DNA of 64,000 bases from Blastocatellia bacterium (lineage in GTDB: Bacteria; Acidobacteriota; Blastocatellia; Chloracidobacteriales; JADJPF01). The notes under the pieces are model-generated. The model saw nothing but the letters and a program-made list of their open reading frames with translations, did no database searches and was not told the DNA's origin. The position numbers and the translations under genes were made by a program. The stretch covers positions 1-64,000 of the forward strand of contig JANWYG010000023.1 in assembly GCA_025057015.1 (NCBI GenBank), given 5' to 3'. How positions within the stretch are numbered: the stretch's first letter is position 1; each line of letters starts with the position of its first letter. Of this stretch, positions 41,147-49,196 are shown in pieces.

Positions 41147-42340
41147 ATGACGATGGTAGAGTGCAGCACCTGCCACCGCAGTTTTAAGAATCGTTTAAGC
41201 CATTGCCCATACGACGGTACGCCGCTCATACGGGATACAACGGCGGATGATGCTAGATATATAGGCAAGATATTAGATGGCAAGTATCTGATCTTGTCAA
41301 AGATAGGCGAAGGTGGAATGTGCAACGTTTATCGAGGACAGTTCTTGTCCGATACTCGCCCCTGTGCTGTAAAGATACTCCATAGCACGTTAAACTCAGA
41401 TCAAGTAGCCTTGCGGCGTTTCCAGCAAGAGATCCGCACAGCTCGACTCATAAAGCATCAGAACGTAGTAGAGGTCTACGACTACGGAGAGACTTCAGAC
41501 GGAACCGTTTACATGGTGATGGAGCTGATCATAGGCCCGACGCTAAAACAGCTCCTACAATCAGGGCCGCTGCCTCTGCAGCGTGCTAGTTCTATACTTC
41601 GCCAAATCTGTGCTGCCCTCGAAGCTGCCCACTCACAAGGCATAATACATCGCGATCTAAAACCAGATAACATCATGCTAGTAAACTCGACCCAAGACTC
41701 TGAGGTCGTCAAGATACTAGACTTCGGCATAGCAAAGTTCTATGGCGACACCAGTATCACAGCCGAAATTACGCCACACATAGTGATGGGCACTCCTCGC
41801 TACATGTCGCCAGAGCAGTGCCATGGTAAACCTCTAGACAGCCGCTCAGACATATACGCAGTTGGGCTACTCGCATACGAAATGCTGACCGGCTCGCCTC
41901 CCTTTACAGATACCTCAGCTCAAGTGTTGATGAGTAAGCATATGAATGAACCTGTCCCAAGTATGAAACAACTGCAGCCTTCGATACCCTCAGCTGTGGA
42001 AAAGGTAGTTCTAAAAGCTCTAGAAAAAAGCCCCCTCAAACGCTACCAACGCCCTATAGACTTTATCGAAGAGTTCGAAGAAGCCATTACACAAGATCCT
42101 TCCGTCGTCCCCAGTGTTGTCCACCGCCCACAACCTAAGTCAGAGCTCATACCTGTGGTAAAAAAAGTGGGCGAGCTGTCAATAGTAGAATACACTACCG
42201 GTGCTCAAAAAAGGCGCTCGCTGCCGCTAATATACGAACATTTTTATAAACATTCCAAAACCTATCTACTTTCGTTAGTCGTCGCAATTCTCGTGGCAAT
42301 AATCATACTGTTTTTCATGCTTTTTTCCGAAATTTCTTGA
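41147..42340 (+). CDS. Zinc-ribbon Ser/Thr kinase with C-terminal membrane anchor
   Basis: 397 residues: zinc ribbon (VECSTCHRSFKNRLSHCPYDG), kinase domain ~40-300 (GEGGMCNVYRGQ, CAVKILHS, IIHRDLKPDN, DFGIAKFY, GTPRYMSPEQC), a ~50-residue linker, and one membrane helix at the very C-terminus (YLLSLVVAILVAIIILFFMLF). With no extracytoplasmic domain it is a tail-anchored kinase, unlike the TPR and FGE relatives in this window. A Met at codon 3 is an alternative start. DUF309 follows 4 bp later with no SD of its own, so translation is coupled. All catalytic motifs are intact. Confidence 0.92.
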   Translation: MTMVECSTCHRSFKNRLSHCPYDGTPLIRDTTADDARYIGKILDGKYLILSKIGEGGMCNVYRGQFLSDTRPCAVKILHSTLNSDQVALRRFQQEIRTARLIKHQNVVEVYDYGETSDGTVYMVMELIIGPTLKQLLQSGPLPLQRASSILRQICAALEAAHSQGIIHRDLKPDNIMLVNSTQDSEVVKILDFGIAKFYGDTSITAEITPHIVMGTPRYMSPEQCHGKPLDSRSDIYAVGLLAYEMLTGSPPFTDTSAQVLMSKHMNEPVPSMKQLQPSIPSAVEKVVLKALEKSPLKRYQRPIDFIEEFEEAITQDPSVVPSVVHRPQPKSELIPVVKKVGELSIVEYTTGAQKRRSLPLIYEHFYKHSKTYLLSLVVAILVAIIILFFMLFSEIS

Positions 42341-42344
42341 CCCA

Positions 42345-42701
42345 ATGTATTACTTCCTCCCTAAAGAACATATCGCCGCAGTTCAACTTTACAATGAAGG
42401 AAAGTTCTACGAAGCTCATGAAGAATGGGAACAGCTCTGGAAAATAGCCCAAGGTGATAGCAAGCTCTTCTACCAAGCACTTATACAAGCAGCAGCTGCC
42501 CTGTTACACCACCAAAATGGTAACAAAAGAGGAGCAGAAGTCTGCTTGGCAAAGTCTTTGGAAAAGTTAAGCCGTTTGCCTAAAAGATTCCTAGGAATAG
42601 ACACAGAAGCTTACTCCAAATCGCTAAAGACGTTCTTCGCAGAAGAACTGGCAATCTTCCCAAAGCTGGAGTTGCAATCTTGGAACTCAGAAACAGACTA
42701 G
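42345..42701 (+). CDS. DUF309-family protein
   Basis: 118 residues. The all-helical DUF309 signature is clear: NEGKFYEAHEEWEQLWK and FYQALIQAAAALLHHQNGNKRGAEVCLAKSLEKL. The family has EAHE and HH motifs that may bind a metal, but no activity is established. It begins 4 bp after the kinase stop and its end overlaps the GlcE-like gene by 22 bp, so it sits inside a coupled plus-strand cluster running to queG. Confidence 0.88.
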   Translation: MYYFLPKEHIAAVQLYNEGKFYEAHEEWEQLWKIAQGDSKLFYQALIQAAAALLHHQNGNKRGAEVCLAKSLEKLSRLPKRFLGIDTEAYSKSLKTFFAEELAIFPKLELQSWNSETD

Positions 42702-43864
42702 AAAGCATTTTTGGCAAAAATATAGTAACCGGGGAATGCTCCCTCGACGAGCTTCCACCGGTGCCGATAGTCGCTCCCCTGGATATAGAACAAGCGTCGG
42801 AAATAGTGAAATTCGCTGCTTCTGAAAAAATGTCCCTAATTCCTTCCGGAAACGGTTCTGGACTACATATAGGCAACCCGCCCCGCCGACTAGACTTGAT
42901 AGTTTCCACTATGCGACTAAACAGATCTGTACTGCACGAAGCAGCAGACTTAGTGGCCACTGTAGATGCAGGAGTGCCTTTTCTAGAGCTACAGAAGGCT
43001 CTCGCACAAAACCGACAGTGGTTGCCAGTAGATCCGCCTCGCCCGTCGAGCACCACCGTAGGAGCAGTAGTAGCTACCGCATTCTCAGGAGCACTAAAAT
43101 ATTCGCGAGGAGGAGTGAGAAACTACCTCATAGGCCTGAAAGTAGTACAACCAGACGGAAAGTTGACCAAGTTTGGCGGCAAAGTAGTAAAGAACGTGGC
43201 AGGATATGACCTGATGAAGCTATATACGGGAAGTTTTGGTACCCTCGGCTTGATAGTAGAGCTAAGCTTCAAACTACATCCGCTACCACAGTCAGACGTT
43301 ACGCTTGCCATAGTCTGCCGCAACGTCACCGAGCTGTTGCAAACGCTATCTCCGCTACCACTTGCAGCTATAGCCGTGTTGTCACCACAGCTTTCTGCAC
43401 AGCTTGGCATCTCGACTTCTGAATACTCAATAGCAGTAAGGCTTCTTGGCACAGAGAACTCAACCAAGCAGCTTCGCCTACGCTTGCTTCAAACACTCTC
43501 TCAGGCTAGCTGTCAAGAATATCCCGAGCTATGGCAAAAGCTCGAAGAATTTCACTGCTCATCCACTAACTGCCTGCTTGCGTCTTCTCCTTCGTCAAAG
43601 ATACCTCTATTACTTGAGTTATGTAAAAACTGGCCTGTAGAATGCCGTGTTGGCAGCAGTCAACGCATCTATCCAGACCCGCTAGATCTTGAAATGATAT
43701 CCGAGCTTAGAAAACACTTTCCAGTGATGGTAGAACGAGCAGACCCTTCACTAAAACGCAATCTCGATTCCCGCGGTCTTACAAGCGATCAGATTACCCT
43801 CATGGCAGCTATAAAGAAAACGCTAGATCCTGATGATATTTTTAGCCCCGGCAGGATGTTCTGA
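42680..43864 (+). CDS. FAD-binding oxidoreductase, GlcE-like
   Basis: 394 residues from a TTG start (SD GGAG about nine bases up, inside the DUF309 3' end). FAD_binding_4 motifs: PIVAPLDIEQASEIVKFAASEKMSLIPSGNGSGL, WLPVDPPRPSSTTVGAVVATAFSGALKYSRGGVRNYLIGLKVV and GGKVVKNVAGYDLMKLYTGSFGTLGLIVEL, typical of glycolate oxidase subunit GlcE. A C-terminal oxidase-like fold ends in DPDDIFSPGRMF. In glycolate oxidases GlcE pairs with GlcD and the Fe-S subunit GlcF, but neither is adjacent, so either they lie elsewhere or the enzyme has another electron acceptor. Its stop overlaps the queG ATG by one base (TGATG). Confidence 0.88.
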   Translation: MELRNRLESIFGKNIVTGECSLDELPPVPIVAPLDIEQASEIVKFAASEKMSLIPSGNGSGLHIGNPPRRLDLIVSTMRLNRSVLHEAADLVATVDAGVPFLELQKALAQNRQWLPVDPPRPSSTTVGAVVATAFSGALKYSRGGVRNYLIGLKVVQPDGKLTKFGGKVVKNVAGYDLMKLYTGSFGTLGLIVELSFKLHPLPQSDVTLAIVCRNVTELLQTLSPLPLAAIAVLSPQLSAQLGISTSEYSIAVRLLGTENSTKQLRLRLLQTLSQASCQEYPELWQKLEEFHCSSTNCLLASSPSSKIPLLLELCKNWPVECRVGSSQRIYPDPLDLEMISELRKHFPVMVERADPSLKRNLDSRGLTSDQITLMAAIKKTLDPDDIFSPGRMF

Positions 43865-44847
43865 TGGTTACATCAAAGCAAATAAAGGCAAAGGCTTATG
43901 AACTTGGAATTACGCTCATCGGCATCGTACCTGCTGAAGCATTGACTGAAGAATCAGAAAAGCTGCAGGAATGGCTTCGAGCTGGCTTTCACGGAAAGAT
44001 GGGCTATATGGAACGTACCGCCGACAAACGCTCAGATCCACGCAAAGTCTTGCCGTCAGCCCGCAGCGTTATATCCACGGCAATCAACTACTACACGCCC
44101 TACCAACACGAACAGAGCAAAGATTTTGGTAAAATCTCACGCTACGCTTGGGGTAAAGACTACCATGAGGTGCTAGCAAACAAGCTCCGACAACTGCTTG
44201 AATGGATCAAAGAAACAGAGCCTCAAGCAGAAGGGTTTATTTCAGTAGATGCAGGGCCTATGATGGACAAAGCTTGGGCAGTAAGAGCAGGCCTAGGTTG
44301 GTTGGGAAAGCATACGAACGTCATCTCTCGCTCACACGGTTCTTGGCTTTTCTTAGGCGAAATAGTAACGAACTTAGAACTTGAATACGACACGCAGATA
44401 GAAACTGACCATTGTGGTAAGTGCATGAAGTGTATCGAAGCTTGTCCTACAAGCGCTATAGTTGCACCTTATGTACTCGATGCCCGCAAATGTATCTCTT
44501 ACGCTACTATAGAGTTAAAAGACGACTTACTACCTACAGAAATCACTGCTGCCTTAAACGGCTGGATTTTCGGCTGTGATATTTGCCAAGATGTCTGCCC
44601 GTGGAACCGTTTCTCAAAGCCTACGGACGAACCTGATTTTGCGCCACGTAGTGAGCTTCTAGCACCGGTACTAGAAGACTTCGAAAAGCAGCTATGCAGC
44701 CTGTCTCAACAAGAGTTCAAACATAAGTACAGGGACAGCCCGCTAAGTAGACCTAAACTCAAGGGATTACTACGCAACGTACGTGCAGCGAAATTTAATC
44801 TCCAGCCACAGCTGCCTGCACCCGATGCGTCATCGCAGGCAACTTAA
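43864..44847 (+). CDS. queG: Epoxyqueuosine reductase
   Basis: 327 residues; reduces epoxyqueuosine to queuosine in tRNA, the last step of queuosine synthesis. The cobalamin/substrate half has GFHGKMGYMERTADKRSDPRKVLPSARSVI and GWLGKHTNVI. Two 4Fe-4S clusters are shown by CGKCMKCIEACPTSAI (~184-199) and CDICQDVCPWN. It overlaps the GlcE-like stop by one base; its last 53 bases overlap the convergent histidine kinase gene. No other que genes lie in this window. Confidence 0.94.
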   Translation: MVTSKQIKAKAYELGITLIGIVPAEALTEESEKLQEWLRAGFHGKMGYMERTADKRSDPRKVLPSARSVISTAINYYTPYQHEQSKDFGKISRYAWGKDYHEVLANKLRQLLEWIKETEPQAEGFISVDAGPMMDKAWAVRAGLGWLGKHTNVISRSHGSWLFLGEIVTNLELEYDTQIETDHCGKCMKCIEACPTSAIVAPYVLDARKCISYATIELKDDLLPTEITAALNGWIFGCDICQDVCPWNRFSKPTDEPDFAPRSELLAPVLEDFEKQLCSLSQQEFKHKYRDSPLSRPKLKGLLRNVRAAKFNLQPQLPAPDASSQAT

Positions 44848-47653
44848 TGCGGAAACGAGTTCCGTGGCCAGGCTTGCTCTCTACAAATATGCGCCCGTTA
44901 TGCTCTTGTATTATGCCGTAGCTTACAGCAAGTCCTAGCCCAGTACCCTGCCCAACTCCCTTGGTAGTGAAGAAAGGATCGTAGATCTTAGCTATATTCT
45001 CTGGCGCTATCCCTACGCCAGTATCTATCACGTCGATCAGGATTTGCGAATCAGTAAAGTTCGTTTTTATGGTCAGCTTGCCGCCTTTTGGCATAGCATC
45101 CCTTGCATTTAGCAGCAGATTCATAAACACCTGCTGCAGTTTATTTGCGCTGCCTAAACAGGATGGAAGCTTATCACAATATTGTTTCTCGATAACTATC
45201 TGCGTATCTCTGAGCTGTGGTTCGAGCAGTTGAATAGTATCATCCAGAATCTTGTTCACTTCTATGGGAACGTGTTCGACGCTACCTGTTCGTGAAAAGT
45301 TGAGCAAATTATTAACTATGTCTGAAGCACGCATCGTCTGGCGCTTTATCTTTTCAAGTATAGCGTACTTCGGATCGGACACTGGCGTCTGTGCAAGCAG
45401 CATCTGCGTGTAGCTAGAAATCCCCGTAAGAGGGGTATTCACTTCGTGTGCCACACCAGCGGCAAGCAGGCCTATCGAGGATAACTTGTCTGTCTCGCGC
45501 ATCTGCTCTTCTAACCTGACTCGCGAAGTGACATCTTCTAGCAGTATCAGTCCGCCGACTAGACTACCGTCCTTAGCTTCTAGAGGAGAAAGCGAGATGT
45601 TGACTACAAACTCTTGACCGTCGCGAGAGGCAGTCTTATAGCGATAGATATTCTGCACGCTGCGTAGATTCCAACTTGCACCACCAGTAGCACTGCGAAT
45701 AGTGTTAAGCAGGTCCTCATCAAAGACTTGTCTTACATGCTTGCCGATAGCTTCTTCTCTCGGTATAGACATCAGTTCTTCCAAAGCACTGTTCCAGTTA
45801 GTGATGTATCCTTCGCGGTCAACTGCAGCCAGACCTATATTTATACTTTCTATGATGTTCTCATTAAAGTCTTTCAGCTGCTCGAATTCTGCAGCCTTCT
45901 CCTTCTCTGACTTAAGCAGCAAGCTGTTCTCTATAGCCACGGCAACGTAGCCAGACAGATCCTTTACCAGCTCAAGATCCTCTGAAGTAAGCATGGCATC
46001 TTCTACAGTCTTACCGAGTCCTATTACAGCTACTATTCTGTCACGTATATAGCAAGGAATGTAGTAATGTAGCTGTCTCTGCGCTGCATCTGCATCATCG
46101 ACTTCGGCAGCAGAAACATAAGCAGAACGAGCTGCTATTTCGGCAAAGTTTTTTGGCAAATTAACCGATCCGCGTAGGTCTCTTGCATAAGCCAGTTCAT
46201 AAACAGCACCATTTTCTATGAATATTGCCAGACGGTTTACGCTCAACATCTCGCTTAGACGCCTTGCCAGAGCACTCAGCAAGCTGTTCAACTCAGCCGT
46301 CGAAGAAAGTGTCTGCCCAAATTCTGCTATACCAGTTCTATAATCATATCGTTCACCGAAAAAGAGCCTATCTATACGTTCTTCCAGCCAACTCTTGATA
46401 GGAGTAAACAGCATAGCAGCAATAGACATCACGGCCACTTGCAGCAACAAAGTTGCTCCTTCGCTCACCGAAGGTCCGAGTTCTCGCACCCACTCGCCAG
46501 CCTTTACTACGCCAAGCATAAAGATGACCACTACCGAAATCGTCGCCAAACCGTACGACATGCTACGGCGCACTATGACGTCTACGTCCATCAATCGGTA
46601 TCTAACTATCGAGTAGCCAAACGAAATAGGCAGGAAGACAGAAGGCGCTATCGCAAGAGTCGCCTGTAGCTGTGAGATTTCGTTTCCAAGCACGAAAGGA
46701 TAGGCATACAGCACAGTAAATGGCAGTGAGCTAAGTGACAGGCCCCAAGTAACCCACTTGAGCTGTTGACGCAACACCGACGCTTTTGTCTGTATGAAAG
46801 TAAGCAACAGCAAGATGGTACTTGTCACAAACGCCATAGAAAACTGCACTATCTCTACCTTGTTCAGCATAGCATGCCAGCGCACTAGCAGCGGATAGTT
46901 AGTAACTAGCATCGCCAGCCTGGCAGTAATCAATAGCACCGCTGGCAAGTAAATCAACCAAATGATATATGGACGCTTCTCAAGCCAAGTTCTTCTAAAG
47001 GGAAAGATAAGGCAAAAGTGGAAAAACAGCGGAGAAAGAAGTATAAAGCTGACCGCATCCACTGCTGCAACTATATCATCCGCAAAAGAGTAGCTACCTA
47101 CCGGACTTAACGCATATACAGCAAACACTAACAAGCATATTAAGAAAAAATGAGGCACATAGCCAATCGTCGGATGTTTTAGAAGCACATAGCATCCTAT
47201 CAAGATAAAGACAAGCCCTATGATAGTCATGAATATCTGAAGTGGTAACCGCGAGGGCTCCTCTGCTATGTCTTTCAGATCCGCATCCCAGAGTTGACTC
47301 TTTTCTTCATTTACCCAGCGCTCTATCGTATAAGTTACATCACCACCTACTCCAACTTTCTCTTCGAGAATGAAGTACACATCTCTAACTTCATCAATCT
47401 GCAAGATCCCTTCAGTGCTTAGCGTAACGAATCTCAAGTAGTCACCGCGAACTATACCAGCTCGGTCAGCGGCTGAACCTACACGCACACTCGCAGCCTT
47501 AACACCTCTGCCAGTATCCACCCAGACAACCCCATCATCCGGCAGAGGCCGACTGTAGACTCTATCTCTAAGATTCACGACTACTAGCCCTGCTACTGCT
47601 AGCAAAATAACAAGCAGTCCAGCGGTTTTAGCTCTGGCAACAGCTCTTAGCAT
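44795..47653 (-). CDS. Membrane sensor histidine kinase (PDZ-like, multi-TM, GAF, PAS, HisKA, HATPase)
   Basis: 952 residues. An N-terminal membrane helix (~10-27) is followed by a PDZ-like region (VVWVDTGRGVKAASVRVGSAADRAGIVRGDYLRF), then about six to eight hydrophobic segments between ~130 and 435, a GAF-like region (~440-570), a PAS domain (~590-690; GLAAVDREGYITNWNSALEELM), HisKA with AAGVAHEVNTPLTG (His ~736) and HATPase_c (NLLLNARDAM, DTGVGIAPENIAKIYDPF, GTGLGLAVSYGII). It autophosphorylates His in response to a membrane or periplasmic signal; the PDZ-like region may bind a peptide. No response regulator is adjacent, so its partner is unknown. The gene overlaps queG by 53 bp. Confidence 0.9.
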   Translation of the reverse strand: MLRAVARAKTAGLLVILLAVAGLVVVNLRDRVYSRPLPDDGVVWVDTGRGVKAASVRVGSAADRAGIVRGDYLRFVTLSTEGILQIDEVRDVYFILEEKVGVGGDVTYTIERWVNEEKSQLWDADLKDIAEEPSRLPLQIFMTIIGLVFILIGCYVLLKHPTIGYVPHFFLICLLVFAVYALSPVGSYSFADDIVAAVDAVSFILLSPLFFHFCLIFPFRRTWLEKRPYIIWLIYLPAVLLITARLAMLVTNYPLLVRWHAMLNKVEIVQFSMAFVTSTILLLLTFIQTKASVLRQQLKWVTWGLSLSSLPFTVLYAYPFVLGNEISQLQATLAIAPSVFLPISFGYSIVRYRLMDVDVIVRRSMSYGLATISVVVIFMLGVVKAGEWVRELGPSVSEGATLLLQVAVMSIAAMLFTPIKSWLEERIDRLFFGERYDYRTGIAEFGQTLSSTAELNSLLSALARRLSEMLSVNRLAIFIENGAVYELAYARDLRGSVNLPKNFAEIAARSAYVSAAEVDDADAAQRQLHYYIPCYIRDRIVAVIGLGKTVEDAMLTSEDLELVKDLSGYVAVAIENSLLLKSEKEKAAEFEQLKDFNENIIESINIGLAAVDREGYITNWNSALEELMSIPREEAIGKHVRQVFDEDLLNTIRSATGGASWNLRSVQNIYRYKTASRDGQEFVVNISLSPLEAKDGSLVGGLILLEDVTSRVRLEEQMRETDKLSSIGLLAAGVAHEVNTPLTGISSYTQMLLAQTPVSDPKYAILEKIKRQTMRASDIVNNLLNFSRTGSVEHVPIEVNKILDDTIQLLEPQLRDTQIVIEKQYCDKLPSCLGSANKLQQVFMNLLLNARDAMPKGGKLTIKTNFTDSQILIDVIDTGVGIAPENIAKIYDPFFTTKGVGQGTGLGLAVSYGIIQEHNGRIFVESKPGHGTRFRIKLPAMTHRVQAAVAGD

Positions 47654-47655
47654 AA

Positions 47656-49068
47656 CTAAAATCTTACGCTAACCCCTCCTCGCAAACTACGAGGCTGTCT
47701 GTAAGACACTACATCATCCCCACAATCCACCAAGTTACGCAAGTCTAGCAGCGCTTCCCACCTTCCTGGAATGAAATTAACAGGAAGCTGCTGCCTAATA
47801 TAGACGCTTAGCCCTGGCGGTACGGCCAGAAAACTCCCAAGGAAAGGTTCGCTGTTACCTACTCCAACCAGTGCAGAAAGTCTCGTCCCCGTAGGCATTT
47901 GCAGGTCGACTCTAGTTGACAAAACCTGAAAGTTTCCCCCAGCTTGTGCCAAACCTGACTGCTGACCAAATCCATAGCCTAAGGCTGCTGTCAAGAACTT
48001 GCCCGTCCTACTAAAAATGATTCTCATACCCCGCCGAGAGCCCTGCCGAAAAGGTGCGACGGCTACAAAATTATCCGAAAACAGCGAGACATCAATCTCA
48101 GTATCATCTGCTATAGCTCTTCGATAACCTATTTCCCGTCGCTTTGTCCGTACTGCAGCATAATTTAAAGGCGAGATTTCCACATTCTCAGCCAAAGCGG
48201 CGGCATCGTACTTAGGAACAGATAGTCCCGCATAAGCTTGACCTTTGCCATCTAAATCCAGAGCAAATTCGATTCTTGGACTTATCTGCATGTCCGAGTA
48301 TCCGATTGCGGACAACTTACTGAGTTGCACTCCATAGACAAATGTCAGCGAATCTGTATACCACTTATCCGTTAAGTCGACATCATACCGAGCCAGAAAT
48401 GCCCTTCCTTCTTGCAGTGGCAAACCTACATATTGCACATCCAAAGTCACTTCACTAGCGGCTTCAGAAACCACTTTTGCAGCTATACCCTTGCTCGTTC
48501 CATAAGACGTCACATCAGTCTGCCCAGCAATCAACACCTGTACTGCCGAGCCGATCGCTTTGCTTAAGGCAAAATTCAAGCCAGCACCTTCTCCATAACC
48601 AACTGTTGAATATACGCTCAAATTCCCACTTGTCAGGTCTTTCGAATCAATTTCTTCCGAACACCGATCATCTTCAAACTGGAAAACATGCCGAGCCCGT
48701 CGTAACACTTTACGGTAAGTTCCAACATCATCACCTATCAAAGTACTTACTCGCCGGAGAGTGAAGTTGAAAAACGCCGTCTGATTAGCAACTACCCTAG
48801 CCGAAGCTACCGTCCCAGGGCTATAACCTATAGCCACGGCTTTCAGAAGATAGTTACCTGGAAGCACCTTTGCCAGGTATCGACCTTCTGTATCAGTACG
48901 GACTACCTGCAGGATCTGCTTAGCCGTTACGGCGTCATAGATGCTTACGAAGGCTCCCATCAAAGGCTTGTCCCTTTCATCCTTGACCAATCCGGAGATA
49001 GTTCCCGCTCCTGCTGCAGCAGAAGCAGTATAGGGCACCAAAAATATCAAAAACCAAAGCTTAGTCAT
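47656..49068 (-). CDS. Exported carboxypeptidase-regulatory-like domain protein with predicted outer-membrane barrel
   Basis: 470 residues. A signal peptide (MTKLWFLIFLVPYTASAAAG) is followed by a CarboxypepD_reg/CNA-B-type beta-sandwich (GTISGLVKDERDKPLMGAFVSIYDAV, TDTEGRYLAKVLPGNYLLKAVAIGYSPG). The rest alternates polar and hydrophobic residues in strand-like blocks and ends RGGVSVRF with a terminal Phe, a common outer-membrane barrel signature. There is no TonB box or plug domain, so it resembles an Oar-like receptor stripped of the plug. It stops 2 bp before the histidine kinase start and so probably forms an operon with it. It shares a 128-base divergent promoter region with the phosphatase gene. 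Confidence 0.75.
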   Translation of the reverse strand: MTKLWFLIFLVPYTASAAAGAGTISGLVKDERDKPLMGAFVSIYDAVTAKQILQVVRTDTEGRYLAKVLPGNYLLKAVAIGYSPGTVASARVVANQTAFFNFTLRRVSTLIGDDVGTYRKVLRRARHVFQFEDDRCSEEIDSKDLTSGNLSVYSTVGYGEGAGLNFALSKAIGSAVQVLIAGQTDVTSYGTSKGIAAKVVSEAASEVTLDVQYVGLPLQEGRAFLARYDVDLTDKWYTDSLTFVYGVQLSKLSAIGYSDMQISPRIEFALDLDGKGQAYAGLSVPKYDAAALAENVEISPLNYAAVRTKRREIGYRRAIADDTEIDVSLFSDNFVAVAPFRQGSRRGMRIIFSRTGKFLTAALGYGFGQQSGLAQAGGNFQVLSTRVDLQMPTGTRLSALVGVGNSEPFLGSFLAVPPGLSVYIRQQLPVNFIPGRWEALLDLRNLVDCGDDVVSYRQPRSLRGGVSVRF

Positions 49069-49196
49069 TGTTACTTTCCCTGACTATTTATAAAACTCAA
49101 TTATACCGCTTTATTATTGCTGAAGTCGATAAAGCAGAACCGCCTTTCAAAGAGTATTGCTTTAGGCCTAACCCAAGCTATAAATTTACGGACTGT

